Positions 7,906-17,300 of a stretch of DNA of 64,000 nt are shown one piece after another; within the stretch, counting starts at the first letter, position 1; every line of letters begins with the position of its first letter. The stretch is taken from assembly GCA_020532545.1 (NCBI GenBank), contig JAJBAW010000001.1, forward strand, positions 47,573-111,572. Direction: 5' to 3'. The translations under genes and the position numbers were made by a program. The notes below the pieces were generated by a model that did no database searches, had not been told where the DNA came from, and saw only the letters and a program-made list of their open reading frames with translations. The DNA comes from Candidatus Cloacimonadota bacterium. GTDB lineage: Bacteria > Cloacimonadota > Cloacimonadia > Cloacimonadales > Cloacimonadaceae.

Positions 7906-9338
7906 TGACAGAAACCAGAGTCAGATTTGCCCCCAGTCCCACCGGATACTTGCATATTGGCGGTCTCAGAACCGCACTTTACGATTACCTTTTTGCCCGT
8001 AATACCCAAGGCAAATGCATCTTACGCATCGAAGACACAGATCAAAGCCGTGAGGTCGAGGGTGCTGCGGCCAGCCTGGTCTCCACTCTGAGCAGCCTCG
8101 GCATCGATTTTGATGAAAGCCCTGAGGCCGGAGGAGATTATGGCCCTTATATCCAATCCCAACGCCTGGAGCTATACCGCAAACATGCCGCTGAACTGCT
8201 GCAAAATGGCCATGCTTATTACTGCTTTTGCAGCACAGAAACCTTAAGCAAAATGCGCGAAGAGCAGCAGACCAAGGGCGAGTTCGTAAAATACGATCGC
8301 CGGTGTCTGATGCTCTCACAGGAAGAAATAGATGCCAAACTGAGGGCTGGTGATAATTATGTGATCCGTCTCAGAATGCCTGATGACCACCGCTTTGCCT
8401 TTGATGATGAAGTGCGCGGACACGTGGAGATCGAAAGCTCGCAATCCGACGATCAGGTTTTGATCAAGTCCGACGGCTTTCCCACCTACCATCTTGCCGC
8501 CACGGTGGATGACCACTATATGCAGATCTCGCATGTGATCCGGGGTGAAGAATGGCTATCCTCCACTCCCAAACACCTTTGGCTCTACGAATGCCTGGGC
8601 TGGCAGCCTCCGAAATGGGTGCACCTCCCCTTGATCCTGAATACAGACCGCTCCAAGCTCAGCAAACGCATGAACGACGTATCCGTAGAAAGCTATCTCG
8701 AAAAGGGTTACCTCAAAGAAGCTCTGCTGAATTTTGTGGCGCTTTTGGGTTGGCATTCTGCCGACGACAGAGAGCTTTACACCCTGGAAGAGCTCTGCGA
8801 GGCCTTCACTCTGGACCGGGTGAGCAAAGCCGGAGCCATCTTTGATCTGACCAAGCTGGATTGGATGAACGGCCAATACATGCGTTCGCTGCCTTTAGCA
8901 GCCATAGCAGGACGGGCCCGGCAGTGGTTTCCCGCAGATTGGGCTGAGGATTATGAGCGCTATCTGAAGGTCATCGCCGCAGCCAGAGAACGCTGCACCT
9001 TGCTACCAGAGCTGGCCGAATACGCCAGGATCTTCTTTGAACCTGCGGAATTGAGCGAGCAAGATCTGGCCATATTTACCAGCGAAACTTCCCAAAAAGT
9101 CCTAAGCTGGTATCATGAGCAGATTTCCACAGTTCAGGCAGATGATGCTGAGGCGATCGACGCCATCACGAAGGCCGGAATCAAAGAACTGGGCATCAAG
9201 GGCAAGGATTATTACATGCCTCTGCGTCTGGCTTTGATCGGTGCACCGCATGGCCCCGATCTTCCTACCATTATAGCCATTTTGGGTAAAGAAGAGAGCC
9301 TGGCCCGTTTAGCTGGTTCATCAGCCAAACCCGAATAA
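7905..9338 (+). CDS. gltX: glutamyl-tRNA synthetase
   Basis: Class I aminoacyl-tRNA synthetase charging tRNA-Glu (477 aa, normal length). The HIGH-type motif is PSPTGYLHIGG with HIGG at residues 17-20, and the KMSKS-type motif is KLSKR at 251-255. Catalytic-domain blocks such as LRIEDTDQSR and HVIRGEEWLSSTPKH are present, as is the helical C-terminal anticodon domain. It starts inside the preceding stop (TAATG). Whether it is discriminating or also charges tRNA-Gln cannot be read here; no gatCAB is in the window. Confidence 0.96.
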   Translation: MTETRVRFAPSPTGYLHIGGLRTALYDYLFARNTQGKCILRIEDTDQSREVEGAAASLVSTLSSLGIDFDESPEAGGDYGPYIQSQRLELYRKHAAELLQNGHAYYCFCSTETLSKMREEQQTKGEFVKYDRRCLMLSQEEIDAKLRAGDNYVIRLRMPDDHRFAFDDEVRGHVEIESSQSDDQVLIKSDGFPTYHLAATVDDHYMQISHVIRGEEWLSSTPKHLWLYECLGWQPPKWVHLPLILNTDRSKLSKRMNDVSVESYLEKGYLKEALLNFVALLGWHSADDRELYTLEELCEAFTLDRVSKAGAIFDLTKLDWMNGQYMRSLPLAAIAGRARQWFPADWAEDYERYLKVIAAARERCTLLPELAEYARIFFEPAELSEQDLAIFTSETSQKVLSWYHEQISTVQADDAEAIDAITKAGIKELGIKGKDYYMPLRLALIGAPHGPDLPTIIAILGKEESLARLAGSSAKPE

Positions 9339-9357
9339 AAGCATAGCCAAAGCGAAC

Positions 9358-9615
9358 ATGCGCACCGGAAAGATCATCGATATCCACTGCAAATGTGGCT
9401 ATCTGCTGTTCCGCTATTTCAAGGCGGGGAAAGGACGCCTGATCAAGGTCCTGATCTCCCGCCTCAGCGAGGATAACGTCGGTCTGAGCAAGGTGGAGAC
9501 CCATAGCCGGCCGCTCTGCCCGGAGTGCCAAAAAGAGATCGGGATCATCATGATGATCCATGGTGAGCCAGCTTTGAAGCTGAATCAGGGGACGATCAAA
9601 TCCGTGAGGATCTGA
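9358..9615 (+). CDS. small zinc-knuckle protein, unknown function
   Basis: An 85-aa basic protein starting 19 nt after gltX in the same direction. Two cysteine pairs, C11-x-C13 (IHCKCG) and C54-x-x-C57 (RPLCPECQ), are spaced as in a small zinc ribbon or Com-like knuckle, separated by a lysine-rich region near 22-40. The layout suggests a nucleic-acid-binding or structural zinc domain. I cannot name the family. The reading frame is open and uses codons like its neighbours, so I regard it as a real gene. Confidence 0.65.
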   Translation: MRTGKIIDIHCKCGYLLFRYFKAGKGRLIKVLISRLSEDNVGLSKVETHSRPLCPECQKEIGIIMMIHGEPALKLNQGTIKSVRI

Positions 9616-9670
9616 GCTAAGGTAAGCTCGTAGTTTCTTTTATAAGAAGAAGTATCGGGCTTCTTTAGCT
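9614..9670 (+). terminator. weak hairpins after the gltX operon
   Basis: GAGCT/AGCTC (9614-9629) is followed by TTTCTTTT, and AAGAAG/CTTCTT (9647-9665) is followed by TT. Both stems are short (5-6 bp), so termination here is only possible. The rest of 9670-9815 shows nothing I can name. Confidence 0.3.
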
Positions 9671-9815
9671 GAAACAATAAAGCAGGTCTGCCCTTCACAG
9701 AAAGCAAAGAACTGCCGAGTCTGGATATTAGAAGCTTGCAGGCCTGTGGCTTCGCAACTGTTGAAATATATCAACAGACTCTTGTCGCGAAATCGTAAAA
9801 ACAGAAGAAAAGCTA

Positions 9816-9843
9816 TTGACAGGGATATGGTATTCCTTAAATT
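9816..9843 (+). promoter_or_regulatory. sigma-70-type promoter for the secreted protein gene
   Basis: TTGACA at 9816-9821, a 16-nt spacer, then TAAATT at 9838-9843. A strong AGGAGGT ribosome site at 9903-9909 sits correctly before the ATG at 9914. The -35 is perfect; the -10 matches 4 of 6. Confidence 0.5.
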
Positions 9844-9913
9844 ATGTCTCAGCTAAGGCTCCTTAAAAGCTTTAACAAATTTAAATAACATATTGTGTTT
9901 TTAGGAGGTAACT

Positions 9914-11296
9914 ATGAAACACAGACTGTCATTGCTGTTAGTTATAGTATTCTGCAGCATTCTATCGGTGGGTTACTCTGTCAATAACGGAGTATTTTTG
10001 GACGGAGCTGGTGATTATGTTAGCATACCCACTACTACACGCTTAGATTCAGGCATGAGTGGAGCAAGTGGACTTACTGTCGAAGCTTGGATAAACCCCA
10101 CAACTCTTAGGACTGGAGGTGATACCTACAGAAATTTAATAGTAAATTTTTGCACTCAGCTACCTGAATATCCTATGGTGAAATTCTATCTGCGCGATAA
10201 TGGAAAACTTGTTTTTGGCGGAAGGAGTAAAGCTTCCGAAGTTTATCAAGACACAGTTACAGATGATGTATTGATTTCAACCGGCTCTTGGCAGCATGTC
10301 GCCGGGGTTTTAGATTTTGTAAACAAAACCATCAAAATATATGTAAATGGTGAATTGAAACATACAAGAACCGGGGTACCTTTTGTTAATACTGAATTTG
10401 AACGAGGCAATGGCGGGACACAACATATAGGAATAAATGCTCTGCTTTCAACAAATCAGTACTTCCATGGCACTATTGATGATATGCGTTTATGGAGAGT
10501 TGCTCGTACAGCAGAGCAAATCAGTTTTTACATGGACAAGGTAGTACCTCCCCAAACTGAGCTTTTAGCATATTGGAAATTCGATGAAGAGCAGGGAAGA
10601 ATAGCTTACGATAGCTCTAACAGTAATATTCCTTATAATGGAGATCTCCAAGGGGGTGCTTATTTTACAGCAGGCAATCCCACTCTCCCGGTAGAGCTTT
10701 CCTCCTTCACCGCCACCATCAGCACTCATAACAACGTTGTGCTCACCTGGGTCACCCAGTCGGAAACTGGCGTAATGGGTTTCTACGTATTTCGCGGTAC
10801 CGATCCCAATCTGGCCAATGCCCAACAGATCAGCTCTTTGATCGATGCCACCAATACCGCAGATCAGAAGGTTTATGTCTATACAGACAACGAAATCAAT
10901 CAGATCGGGACCTATTATTATTGGCTCATGGTCGCTGACATAAATGGCAGCGAAAGCTATCATGGCCCCATTCATGTGACCTATGAAAACACCCAGCCTG
11001 GCCTTCCCAATATCCCGGTTTTCACAGAGCTGAAAAGTGTCTATCCCAATCCCTTCAATCCCAATACCACCATCAGCTATGTGTTGGCACAGCCGAGCGA
11101 CGTTTTGATCACTATCTTTAATATGCGTGGACAAGAAGTACGCAGCTTTGAGCGCAGCAATGTAGCAGCCGGCCCCCAGAACTTAGCCTGGGACGGTAAA
11201 GATCAAAAGGGCAGCAGCCTTGCCTCCGGAGTATATTACATCCGCATGCAGACCGGAGCAGACAGCTTCTTCAAGAAAGCTGTCCTGATGAAATAA
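9914..11296 (+). CDS. secreted LamG-domain protein with type IX-like sorting domain
   Basis: A 460-aa exported protein. A signal peptide covers residues 1-23. A LamG/concanavalin-like domain (about 25-220) shows the GLTVEAWINP and WQHVAGVLDF blocks and ends in ELLAYWKFDEEQG. From LPVELSSF (near 257) a fibronectin III-like domain follows. From about 367 a FlgD-like C-terminal domain (VYPNPFNPNTTISY ... GVYYIRMQT, final K) resembles type IX cargo anchors. By eye the DNA is AT-rich up to about 10680 and clearly richer in GC after it, and this junction coincides with the domain border. It probably acts as a surface adhesin or glycan-binding protein; ligand unknown. Confidence 0.85.
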   Translation: MKHRLSLLLVIVFCSILSVGYSVNNGVFLDGAGDYVSIPTTTRLDSGMSGASGLTVEAWINPTTLRTGGDTYRNLIVNFCTQLPEYPMVKFYLRDNGKLVFGGRSKASEVYQDTVTDDVLISTGSWQHVAGVLDFVNKTIKIYVNGELKHTRTGVPFVNTEFERGNGGTQHIGINALLSTNQYFHGTIDDMRLWRVARTAEQISFYMDKVVPPQTELLAYWKFDEEQGRIAYDSSNSNIPYNGDLQGGAYFTAGNPTLPVELSSFTATISTHNNVVLTWVTQSETGVMGFYVFRGTDPNLANAQQISSLIDATNTADQKVYVYTDNEINQIGTYYYWLMVADINGSESYHGPIHVTYENTQPGLPNIPVFTELKSVYPNPFNPNTTISYVLAQPSDVLITIFNMRGQEVRSFERSNVAAGPQNLAWDGKDQKGSSLASGVYYIRMQTGADSFFKKAVLMK

Positions 11297-11316
11297 AGCC
11301 AATTTACTATGATACC

Positions 11317-11345
11317 AAGCCGCGGGAGAAATCTCGCGGCTTTTA
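11317..11345 (+). terminator. rho-independent terminator
   Basis: A 9-bp stem (GCCGCGGGA / TCTCGCGGC, one G-T pair) with a GAAA loop, followed by TTTTA, 20 nt after the stop codon of the LamG gene. Confidence 0.85.
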
Positions 11346-11758
11346 TATTGTGGATTCTCGGAGGCAGGGTGCTAGAGGGTTTGGATGTTTTTGAATGATA
11401 TGTGGTTCAAGGCTTTTTTTCAAGGCCAAAATGATTGCCAAGCCAAGCGCTTTGCGGATGCCAAGCCACAAGTCCTTGGCACTAAAACTGCAGGGTATTC
11501 TGTACATACGAGGAAGCGCTATTTGTGGAAAATCATCAACAGTTCTTCCCATAGAAACACAAAAAAGTGTGGTATTGATCTTGCCAAATGCATCGGTATT
11601 CGATATATTGTCATGTAGAAGAATAATATAATGTGTCTTTAAAACTGATGATTGCTGTGCAGTCGTCTTCTAAGCAATAAACGACAACGAATGTAAGCTC
11701 ACTTGAGCGCCAAAGAATTATAACGAATTCGGTGTTCTTGTGAGAAGGAGAATAAAAC
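11346..11758. other. intergenic region, no convincing gene
   Basis: About 410 bp between two secreted-protein genes. Short open frames here overlap each other on both strands and lack good ribosome sites and family features. AAGGAG upstream of 11759 serves the next gene. I see no convincing promoter hexamers. Confidence 0.5.
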
Positions 11759-12475
11759 ATGAGAAGAATCTTTTTAACGCTGCTGCTCTTATCTATGCTG
11801 TGCGGCATTTACGCTCTTACCGGATTCGGAATATCCAATGCCTTTGACATCGTGCCCTGCACGCTGCCGGTTGAGCTCTCGTCCTTTAATGCTGTCATTA
11901 ATGGACATAATAACGTGCAAGTCACCTGGACTACCCAGTCTCAGACTAATTTGACCGGGTTTTATATCTATCGTAATAGCATCAAGGAAGTGGCCACCGC
12001 AGAATGCGTGAGCCCACTTTTCCCTGCCACCAATAGTTCTACATTGCAGACCTATGCTTTTACCGATATAGGAGTAGATGCAGGATTATGGTATTATTGG
12101 CTCGAGAGCCAGGAATATGATGGGTCTTCGGACTTTCATGGACCGGTTTTCGTAACCGTGAGCCACGACGGCCAACAGGGAATCCCTGATATCCCCCAGA
12201 TCACTGGCATCAAATCAGTTTTCCCCAATCCCTTCAATCCCAGCACCACCATCACCATTGGATTGACGAAAGCTGCCGATGTGAATATGGAAATTTATAA
12301 TGTAAAAGGCGAATTGGTCCGCAAACTTGCTTCCGGAAGAAAGAATGAGGGAACTCATAACATACTCTGGAATGGTTTGAGTGATAGTGGCCAAGCCTGT
12401 GGCAGCGGAATTTATATCTTAAAACTTAAGGCTGGTAGTGAAACCACTCAAGCCAAGCTCACGCTGCTGAAATAA
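11759..12475 (+). CDS. short secreted protein made of FnIII-like plus sorting domain
   Basis: A 238-aa exported protein with a signal peptide at 1-20. It then goes almost directly into the module LPVELSSF...WTTQSQ (from about 38), homologous by eye to the C-terminal half of the LamG protein just upstream, and finishes with a FlgD-like domain (VFPNPFNPSTTITIGL, GIYILKLKAG, final K). Only about 15 residues separate the signal peptide from this module, so there is no passenger domain. It may be a minimal cargo, a remnant of a larger gene, or an anchor for a partner. It lies 11 nt before the SUMF1-like gene and is probably co-transcribed with it. Confidence 0.8.
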   Translation: MRRIFLTLLLLSMLCGIYALTGFGISNAFDIVPCTLPVELSSFNAVINGHNNVQVTWTTQSQTNLTGFYIYRNSIKEVATAECVSPLFPATNSSTLQTYAFTDIGVDAGLWYYWLESQEYDGSSDFHGPVFVTVSHDGQQGIPDIPQITGIKSVFPNPFNPSTTITIGLTKAADVNMEIYNVKGELVRKLASGRKNEGTHNILWNGLSDSGQACGSGIYILKLKAGSETTQAKLTLLK

Positions 12476-12486
12476 GGGAGAATGAA

Positions 12487-13554
12487 ATGAAAAAACATAT
12501 ATTAATAATCGCTTTTAGTTTGTTGGCACTGGCTCTTTTTGCCGCAGCACCTGTGGTAACAGGGCCTGGTAGTTATGGGGCTCAGGTGGATGCCCAACCC
12601 AATCTGGGATATCTTAGTGTTTCTTATGATTTTACTGCAGATAACGATTGTTTTATCAGCATGGAAGTCTCCTCTGATGGTGGCTTAACTTTCGATATTA
12701 TTCCCACAGCCCTTACTGGAGACATAGGTGCAGGTATAGTTCCCGGACTGGGAAAACAGATTCTCTGGTATCCTGGATCAGAATCCTATACCGTAGTGCC
12801 ACATAGCAATTATGTGGTCAAAGTAATAGCTGACGATGGAAATACCGCTCCTGTGATTCCAGGTTTCGTCTTTGTACAGGGTGGCACATTCGATCAAGGT
12901 ACCGTCAGTGACTTCTATATGGATAAATTTGAAACTACCCAGGTAAAATATAATGCGGCGATGGGGCTGAGCCTTAGCACTCCGAGTAAGCCTGCGTCAA
13001 ATGTTTCTTGGTTTAATGCGATTGAATATTGCAACCGTCAGAGCTACTTGGATAACTTGACGCCTTACTACTCTTACGACAGTCATGGCACGGATACTAC
13101 CACTTGGCCCGCAGGCTGGGACTTGACAGATGCAAACCAGTATAAAATAAATGGGAATTCAGCTGCCAATGGCTATCGTTTACCCACGGAGATGGAATGG
13201 ATGTATGCAGCCAAAGGTGGACATCTAACGCCTGGTACGGGCTATAACACCTGGAGCGGCACAAATCTCGAAGGCAACTTGGTTGATTATGCACAGTATA
13301 TTGCTAACAATACCCCAGGTGGCTCAAAAAATGTCGGCGGCAAACTTCCTAACGAGCTTGGCATTTTCGATATGAGCGGTAACGTCAATGAATGGGTCTG
13401 GGATGAGTCCGCACCAGGCTCGGGAAATCGTGTAAGGCGCGGTGGTGCCTTTAGCTCTCCAGCCACCAACTGCGCCGTATCGTTCAGAGGCATCAAAAAT
13501 CCGACTTTTGGCAACAATCTCTATGGCCTACGTGTCGTCAGGTCTGCAGATTAG
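12487..13554 (+). CDS. secreted SUMF1/FGE-sulfatase-domain protein
   Basis: A 355-aa exported protein with a signal peptide at 1-19. A beta-rich N-terminal domain (about 20-115, with ISMEVSSDGGLTFDI) is followed by a formylglycine-generating-enzyme-like domain (about 118-355). The latter shows FVQGGTF, DKFETTQVKYN, NVSWFNAIEYCN, GYRLPTEMEWMYAAKGG, GIFDMSGNVNEWVWD and the closing RRGGAFSS...GLRVVRS. This C-type-lectin-related fold is often non-catalytic in secreted bacterial proteins and serves in binding. The paired active-site cysteines of true FGE are not evident. Unlike the two preceding genes it has no sorting domain. Confidence 0.85.
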   Translation: MKKHILIIAFSLLALALFAAAPVVTGPGSYGAQVDAQPNLGYLSVSYDFTADNDCFISMEVSSDGGLTFDIIPTALTGDIGAGIVPGLGKQILWYPGSESYTVVPHSNYVVKVIADDGNTAPVIPGFVFVQGGTFDQGTVSDFYMDKFETTQVKYNAAMGLSLSTPSKPASNVSWFNAIEYCNRQSYLDNLTPYYSYDSHGTDTTTWPAGWDLTDANQYKINGNSAANGYRLPTEMEWMYAAKGGHLTPGTGYNTWSGTNLEGNLVDYAQYIANNTPGGSKNVGGKLPNELGIFDMSGNVNEWVWDESAPGSGNRVRRGGAFSSPATNCAVSFRGIKNPTFGNNLYGLRVVRSAD

Positions 13555-13680
13555 AACTTGTCAATTAACCTTAGAATGAATAAATAATTATGAATTAGAT
13601 CTCGTTGGCTCGGTTCCTCAGAGCAAATCAAAGGAACGATGCAGACGAAGCTCAGTATAAAAGACATCAACAATAAATAA

Positions 13681-13706
13681 ACCGCGGGAGCAATCCCGCG
13701 GTTTTC
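13681..13706 (+). terminator. rho-independent terminator
   Basis: A perfect 10-bp stem (AACCGCGGGA / TCCCGCGGTT) with a GCAA loop and a TTTT tail. It ends the operon of secreted proteins 126 nt after the SUMF1-like stop. Confidence 0.88.
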
Positions 13707-13988
13707 ATTTAGTGCAGAAATCAGGATGTATAATGCCCAGAGCTTTCCCGTAAGGGCGGGCTCCTGTTCCGCCCAAATCCTCAAGCTATTCTCTGGAGCC
13801 GTGTATTCTGCGAAAGATTGATCATTGTACTGTTGCTCCCACTTCGAGTGCCAGGTCGCGGTATCCCCAGGCGCCACTCACAGCGTTTCTGAGGAGAGGA
13901 CAGCGCCAAAATCATGGTGCTGGGTGTGAACGCGACAAATGCCTCCACAATGTGCCTTCCCAATCCGTTAAACGTGCTTTCAACAAGT

Positions 13989-14034
13989 CTTCGACTCGAA
14001 TTGACTCGAATATCTGAGTCAGCTCGAGTCGAAG
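13989..14034. repeat. dispersed palindrome, copy 1
   Basis: Left arm CTTCGACTCGAATTGACTCG (13989-14008), a 6-nt centre, right arm at 14015-14034. The arms pair at 17 of 20 positions. It belongs to a family with copies at 28121, 40282 and 57384. It lies in the convergent gap between the SUMF1-like gene and a C25 peptidase gene. Confidence 0.85.
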
Positions 14035-14062
14035 GCGCGTTAATCTTGCATTAAAGTGTTTA

Positions 14063-14195
14063 GGGCGCTTTGGGCATGGCGCCCAATTATTCTCGATTTG
14101 TTTGCATATTCCTCGTAGGGGCTTTCGGTGAAAGCCCATGACGGTGATTATTGAACAAGAAATCGTGTGTTTGGGCGTTATGCCCAACCCCCTAC
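14063..14195. repeat. MITE-like element with terminal GTAGGGG/CCCCTAC
   Basis: GTAGGGG (14115-14121) and CCCCTAC (14189-14195) form an 81-bp terminal inverted repeat. Inside are two hairpins: GGGCTTTC-GGT-GAAAGCCC (14119-14137) and TTGGGC-N5-GCCCAA (14171-14187). A second TTGGGC-N5-GCCCAA hairpin lies just outside at 14070-14086. No transposase is near. The design resembles miniature non-autonomous elements or REP-like repeats. The rest of 13707-14310 holds palindrome copy 1 and a terminator but no gene. Confidence 0.5.
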
Positions 14196-14242
14196 ATTGG
14201 TTTGTATTTGGAAGCTATGCCAAATTCCCCAACATGATGTCC

Positions 14243-14278
14243 AAAAAAATACCCCCGAAGTTTAGCCTTCGGGGGTAT
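14243..14278 (-). terminator. rho-independent terminator of the C25 peptidase gene
   Basis: On the minus strand a 12-bp perfect stem (ATACCCCCGAAG at one end, its complement at the other) with a 6-nt loop is followed by seven T residues. It lies 33 nt after the stop codon. Confidence 0.9.
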
Positions 14279-14310
14279 CCGTTTTATACTTGTACTTGTA
14301 TCATATGATA

Positions 14311-17300
14311 CTATTTCATCAGGATCATTTTCCTGGTGCTGGTATATTCGCGGGTCTGCATTTTGTAGAAGTACACGCCGCTGGCGACGTTTTTATGGTT
14401 ATCGTCACGGCCGTTCCAGATCAGATTCCAGGAGCCGGCTGGTGTATCACCAGAGTGCAGGGTCCTCACCTTCTGTCCCAGGACATTATAGATATTGATA
14501 CTCACCGGGCCAGCTTCTTTCACAGAGAAGCTGATGGTGGTGGTGGGATTGAAGGGATTGGGGTAGTTCGCTCCCAGCTTGGTCACGAGAGGGCTGATGC
14601 CGTCTTCATTGGATACAGGGGTAGCAGAACCCATCAGGGATACGTTTGTCACCTGGGCTGCAGGATCGTCGCTATAGATGATGAGATAGGCGGGGAATAC
14701 TCCCTCCGCTGTGGGGCGGTAGCCGATGCTCAGTTCCAGGATTTCTCCGGGAGCCAGGACATAGCTCATGTTGCCCACAAATTCATCATTTTCGGAATCC
14801 AGAGTATAGGGCAGCGGCACTTGCACCGAACCCAGCATGGCGGCATCGCCCATATTGCTGATGGTGATGGGCAGAATGCTTTGGTCGCCGACATCGAGAT
14901 TACCAAAATCCAGAAGATCTGTATCAATCAGGATGGTGGGGGTGCCGGTATCGATGGATTCCACGGGGAAGACCACTTCGTCCAGCCACGCGCCATCTGC
15001 ACCACTGGAGACGGAGCCGTCTTTGATATATTCCCAACGGTAGGTATTAGTTCCGGATTGAACCATATAGCTGGCCTGACTCCAGGGTTGATCGCCGCTC
15101 CATTGGTTTTTGAGCTGGCCATTTACGTAGAATTTCAGGAAATCATGATCCTGTTCGGAAGACACCTTTTTCCAAAAGGAGATGATGCCATCGACGGGGC
15201 TATTCATGGTCACCATGAGTGAAGAGCTCTGATTGTGCGCGATACTGGGGCTGCGGGCAGAGAAATTGCCTTCGTGTGCCACGGTATCGGTAATCCAGGA
15301 TCCCCCTTGGAAATTCCAGGGGAAATCTATAAAGCCATTTTCAAAACCATCAAGGAGGATGCCGACGACCACGTTATAGACCTTGGTCTCGGTATATCCA
15401 CCATAGCTGGCCATGGCGATAATCTGAATGGTAGAGCCTGGCAGCGCTTGGGAAGACAGGCTTACAGAATACATGGAGACAGCGTCATCATCTACAGCGA
15501 CTGTGTCAAAATCTGTCACAATCGGGGTGATAATAGTCTGACTGCCGTTGATGATCAGATTGACCTGCACCTCAGGAGAGGCGGCATGTCCTGTATTGCT
15601 GAAAGGAACGCTGAGGATAAAGGTTTCTCCGGGATCAATCCGGCCATTGTTGTTGCCTTCAGGATCATCTACAAAGAGACCGGCAAATTCCAGCTTGGGT
15701 GCGTTGATCGTCATGGTGTAATCATAGACAAAGTCTTCGGTACCATCCACTTCGATCACCACGCTGTATGCGGCCACATATTGATCGGTCACAAAGTCTG
15801 AGATCTGGATATTGATTCCCAGCACAGTGGAGCCACTGCTATTGGCCTGAATATCGGCTATGAGTTCTGGCTCACCGATGATGGAGATGTAGGGGTCATC
15901 GCTGATGATGGAAATATTCACATCTTCGGCGGGATCGTTGCCCACGTTTTCCATCTGCACTTGCACGGTTACTATTTCGCCAAATCCAGGGGCTTCACCA
16001 GCATCATCGGCTATCTGAACATCAGTTACGATGATATAAGGACCGTCTGCTGGTAAGACTTCGACAGTACCCAGGTGGGTCACTTTGTTAAAGGCGGTGA
16101 TGGTAAGGGTGAGCTGCATGGGTTGATCCGGCAAAACGTCCAGATTGAGCTCTGCAGCACCGGAAATATTGGCGACAGCCCTGCCGTAGATCACACCATT
16201 ATTGCTGAGCGTGATTTTGGCACCAGGTTCTGTGATCAGGGAAAAGCTGCCCATGCCGATCAAAAGTATGGGGTTGTAATTTGTGAATAACTCGGTGGGG
16301 GTTTTGGTTCTGATCATGAGAGATGCATCGCCAAAAATGTGCCAGTTCTTAAATTCATCTGGGCCACCGGAGGGGTATTTTTCCACCATGCGGGAAGCGC
16401 CATTGAAGAAATAGCCACCGATGCTCTGTTTTGACTCGGCCACCAGGAGGTCTATGCTTTCATCCTGTGCGCTCATGGGAGGGGCCCAGCTCTGATTCAC
16501 AGAGGAGGCATACATGGCGATGGCACCGGTGGGAGCTCCTGTGGAGCTGTTTGTGGCTCTCAGCCAGGCTTCGGCAAAGCAGGTGCGGCTTACAAAGTTT
16601 CCGTTTACGCAAGCCACAGAGAGGATGAAGGGCAGTTTGTTATCATTGGTCAGATTATTGACATTGGCGCTGCTAAAACCTGTGGCCACCCAGGAAGTAT
16701 CTGATCCGTGGCCTACATAGTTTATCACTGCGCGGCCGGTATTCAGATTGTTTCCTACATGAGTAGCTGTGGAGCCCAGGGCTTGGTACATTTGATCCAC
16801 CGCGGTATAGCCATAAGCTAAAAGTTTGGTGCGGATGAGTTCCATATGCTGTTGGTCACTTTCACCGTTATCACCCTGGCTTCCCCCTCCTTCGTTGGAG
16901 GCGATGCCCATGCCTTTTCCCAGCCAGGTAGCATCAGCTTGGATATCTTTCTCATAGTATATAGAGCGCTGAATTTGGGTCTGCATTTCAGCCACAGTTT
17001 GCGCCGAAAAACGCCCTATATAAATGTCAGGATAGTTATCGTTTCCGGCCAGAAGCGTCATAGAAGGATCACTGCCGCCACCACCAACCGAGAGGGTAGG
17101 TATTTGAGGGGCATCGCCCATGAGCTGAACAAACATCAGGCCGTCGTTTTGATTGTACTGATTTTGGATGTAAGTCTTGATTTGCTGGCCGGTAGTGCCG
17201 ATGGTCTGTACGTCCACCACGGATACGTCAAATCCGATCTGGCGTTTCCACTCCACCCAAGGCTGGATGGTGTCTGTAAACATGGAATTGTTGATCACCA

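Noticed and set aside
11385..11631. Short plus-strand frames (77-78 codons) between secreted-protein genes
   Set aside because: Two overlapping frames in different phases with no ribosome site and atypical composition; likely random.
13430..13554. SUMF1-like C terminus resembling the variable region of a diversity-generating retroelement target
   Set aside because: The closing RGGAFSS...GLRVVRS block resembles such targets, but I see no reverse transcriptase gene and no template-repeat copy of this 3' end in the window.
13989..14034. Intrinsic terminator or dif-like site for the dispersed palindrome
   Set aside because: No T-run follows on either strand in any copy, and the arms do not resemble known XerCD core sites; several copies would also be unexpected for dif.
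14290..15801. Long plus-strand open frames opposite the C25 peptidase genes (310 and 188 codons)
   Set aside because: They lie antisense to well-supported genes and show no family features; they arise from codon bias of the real gene.
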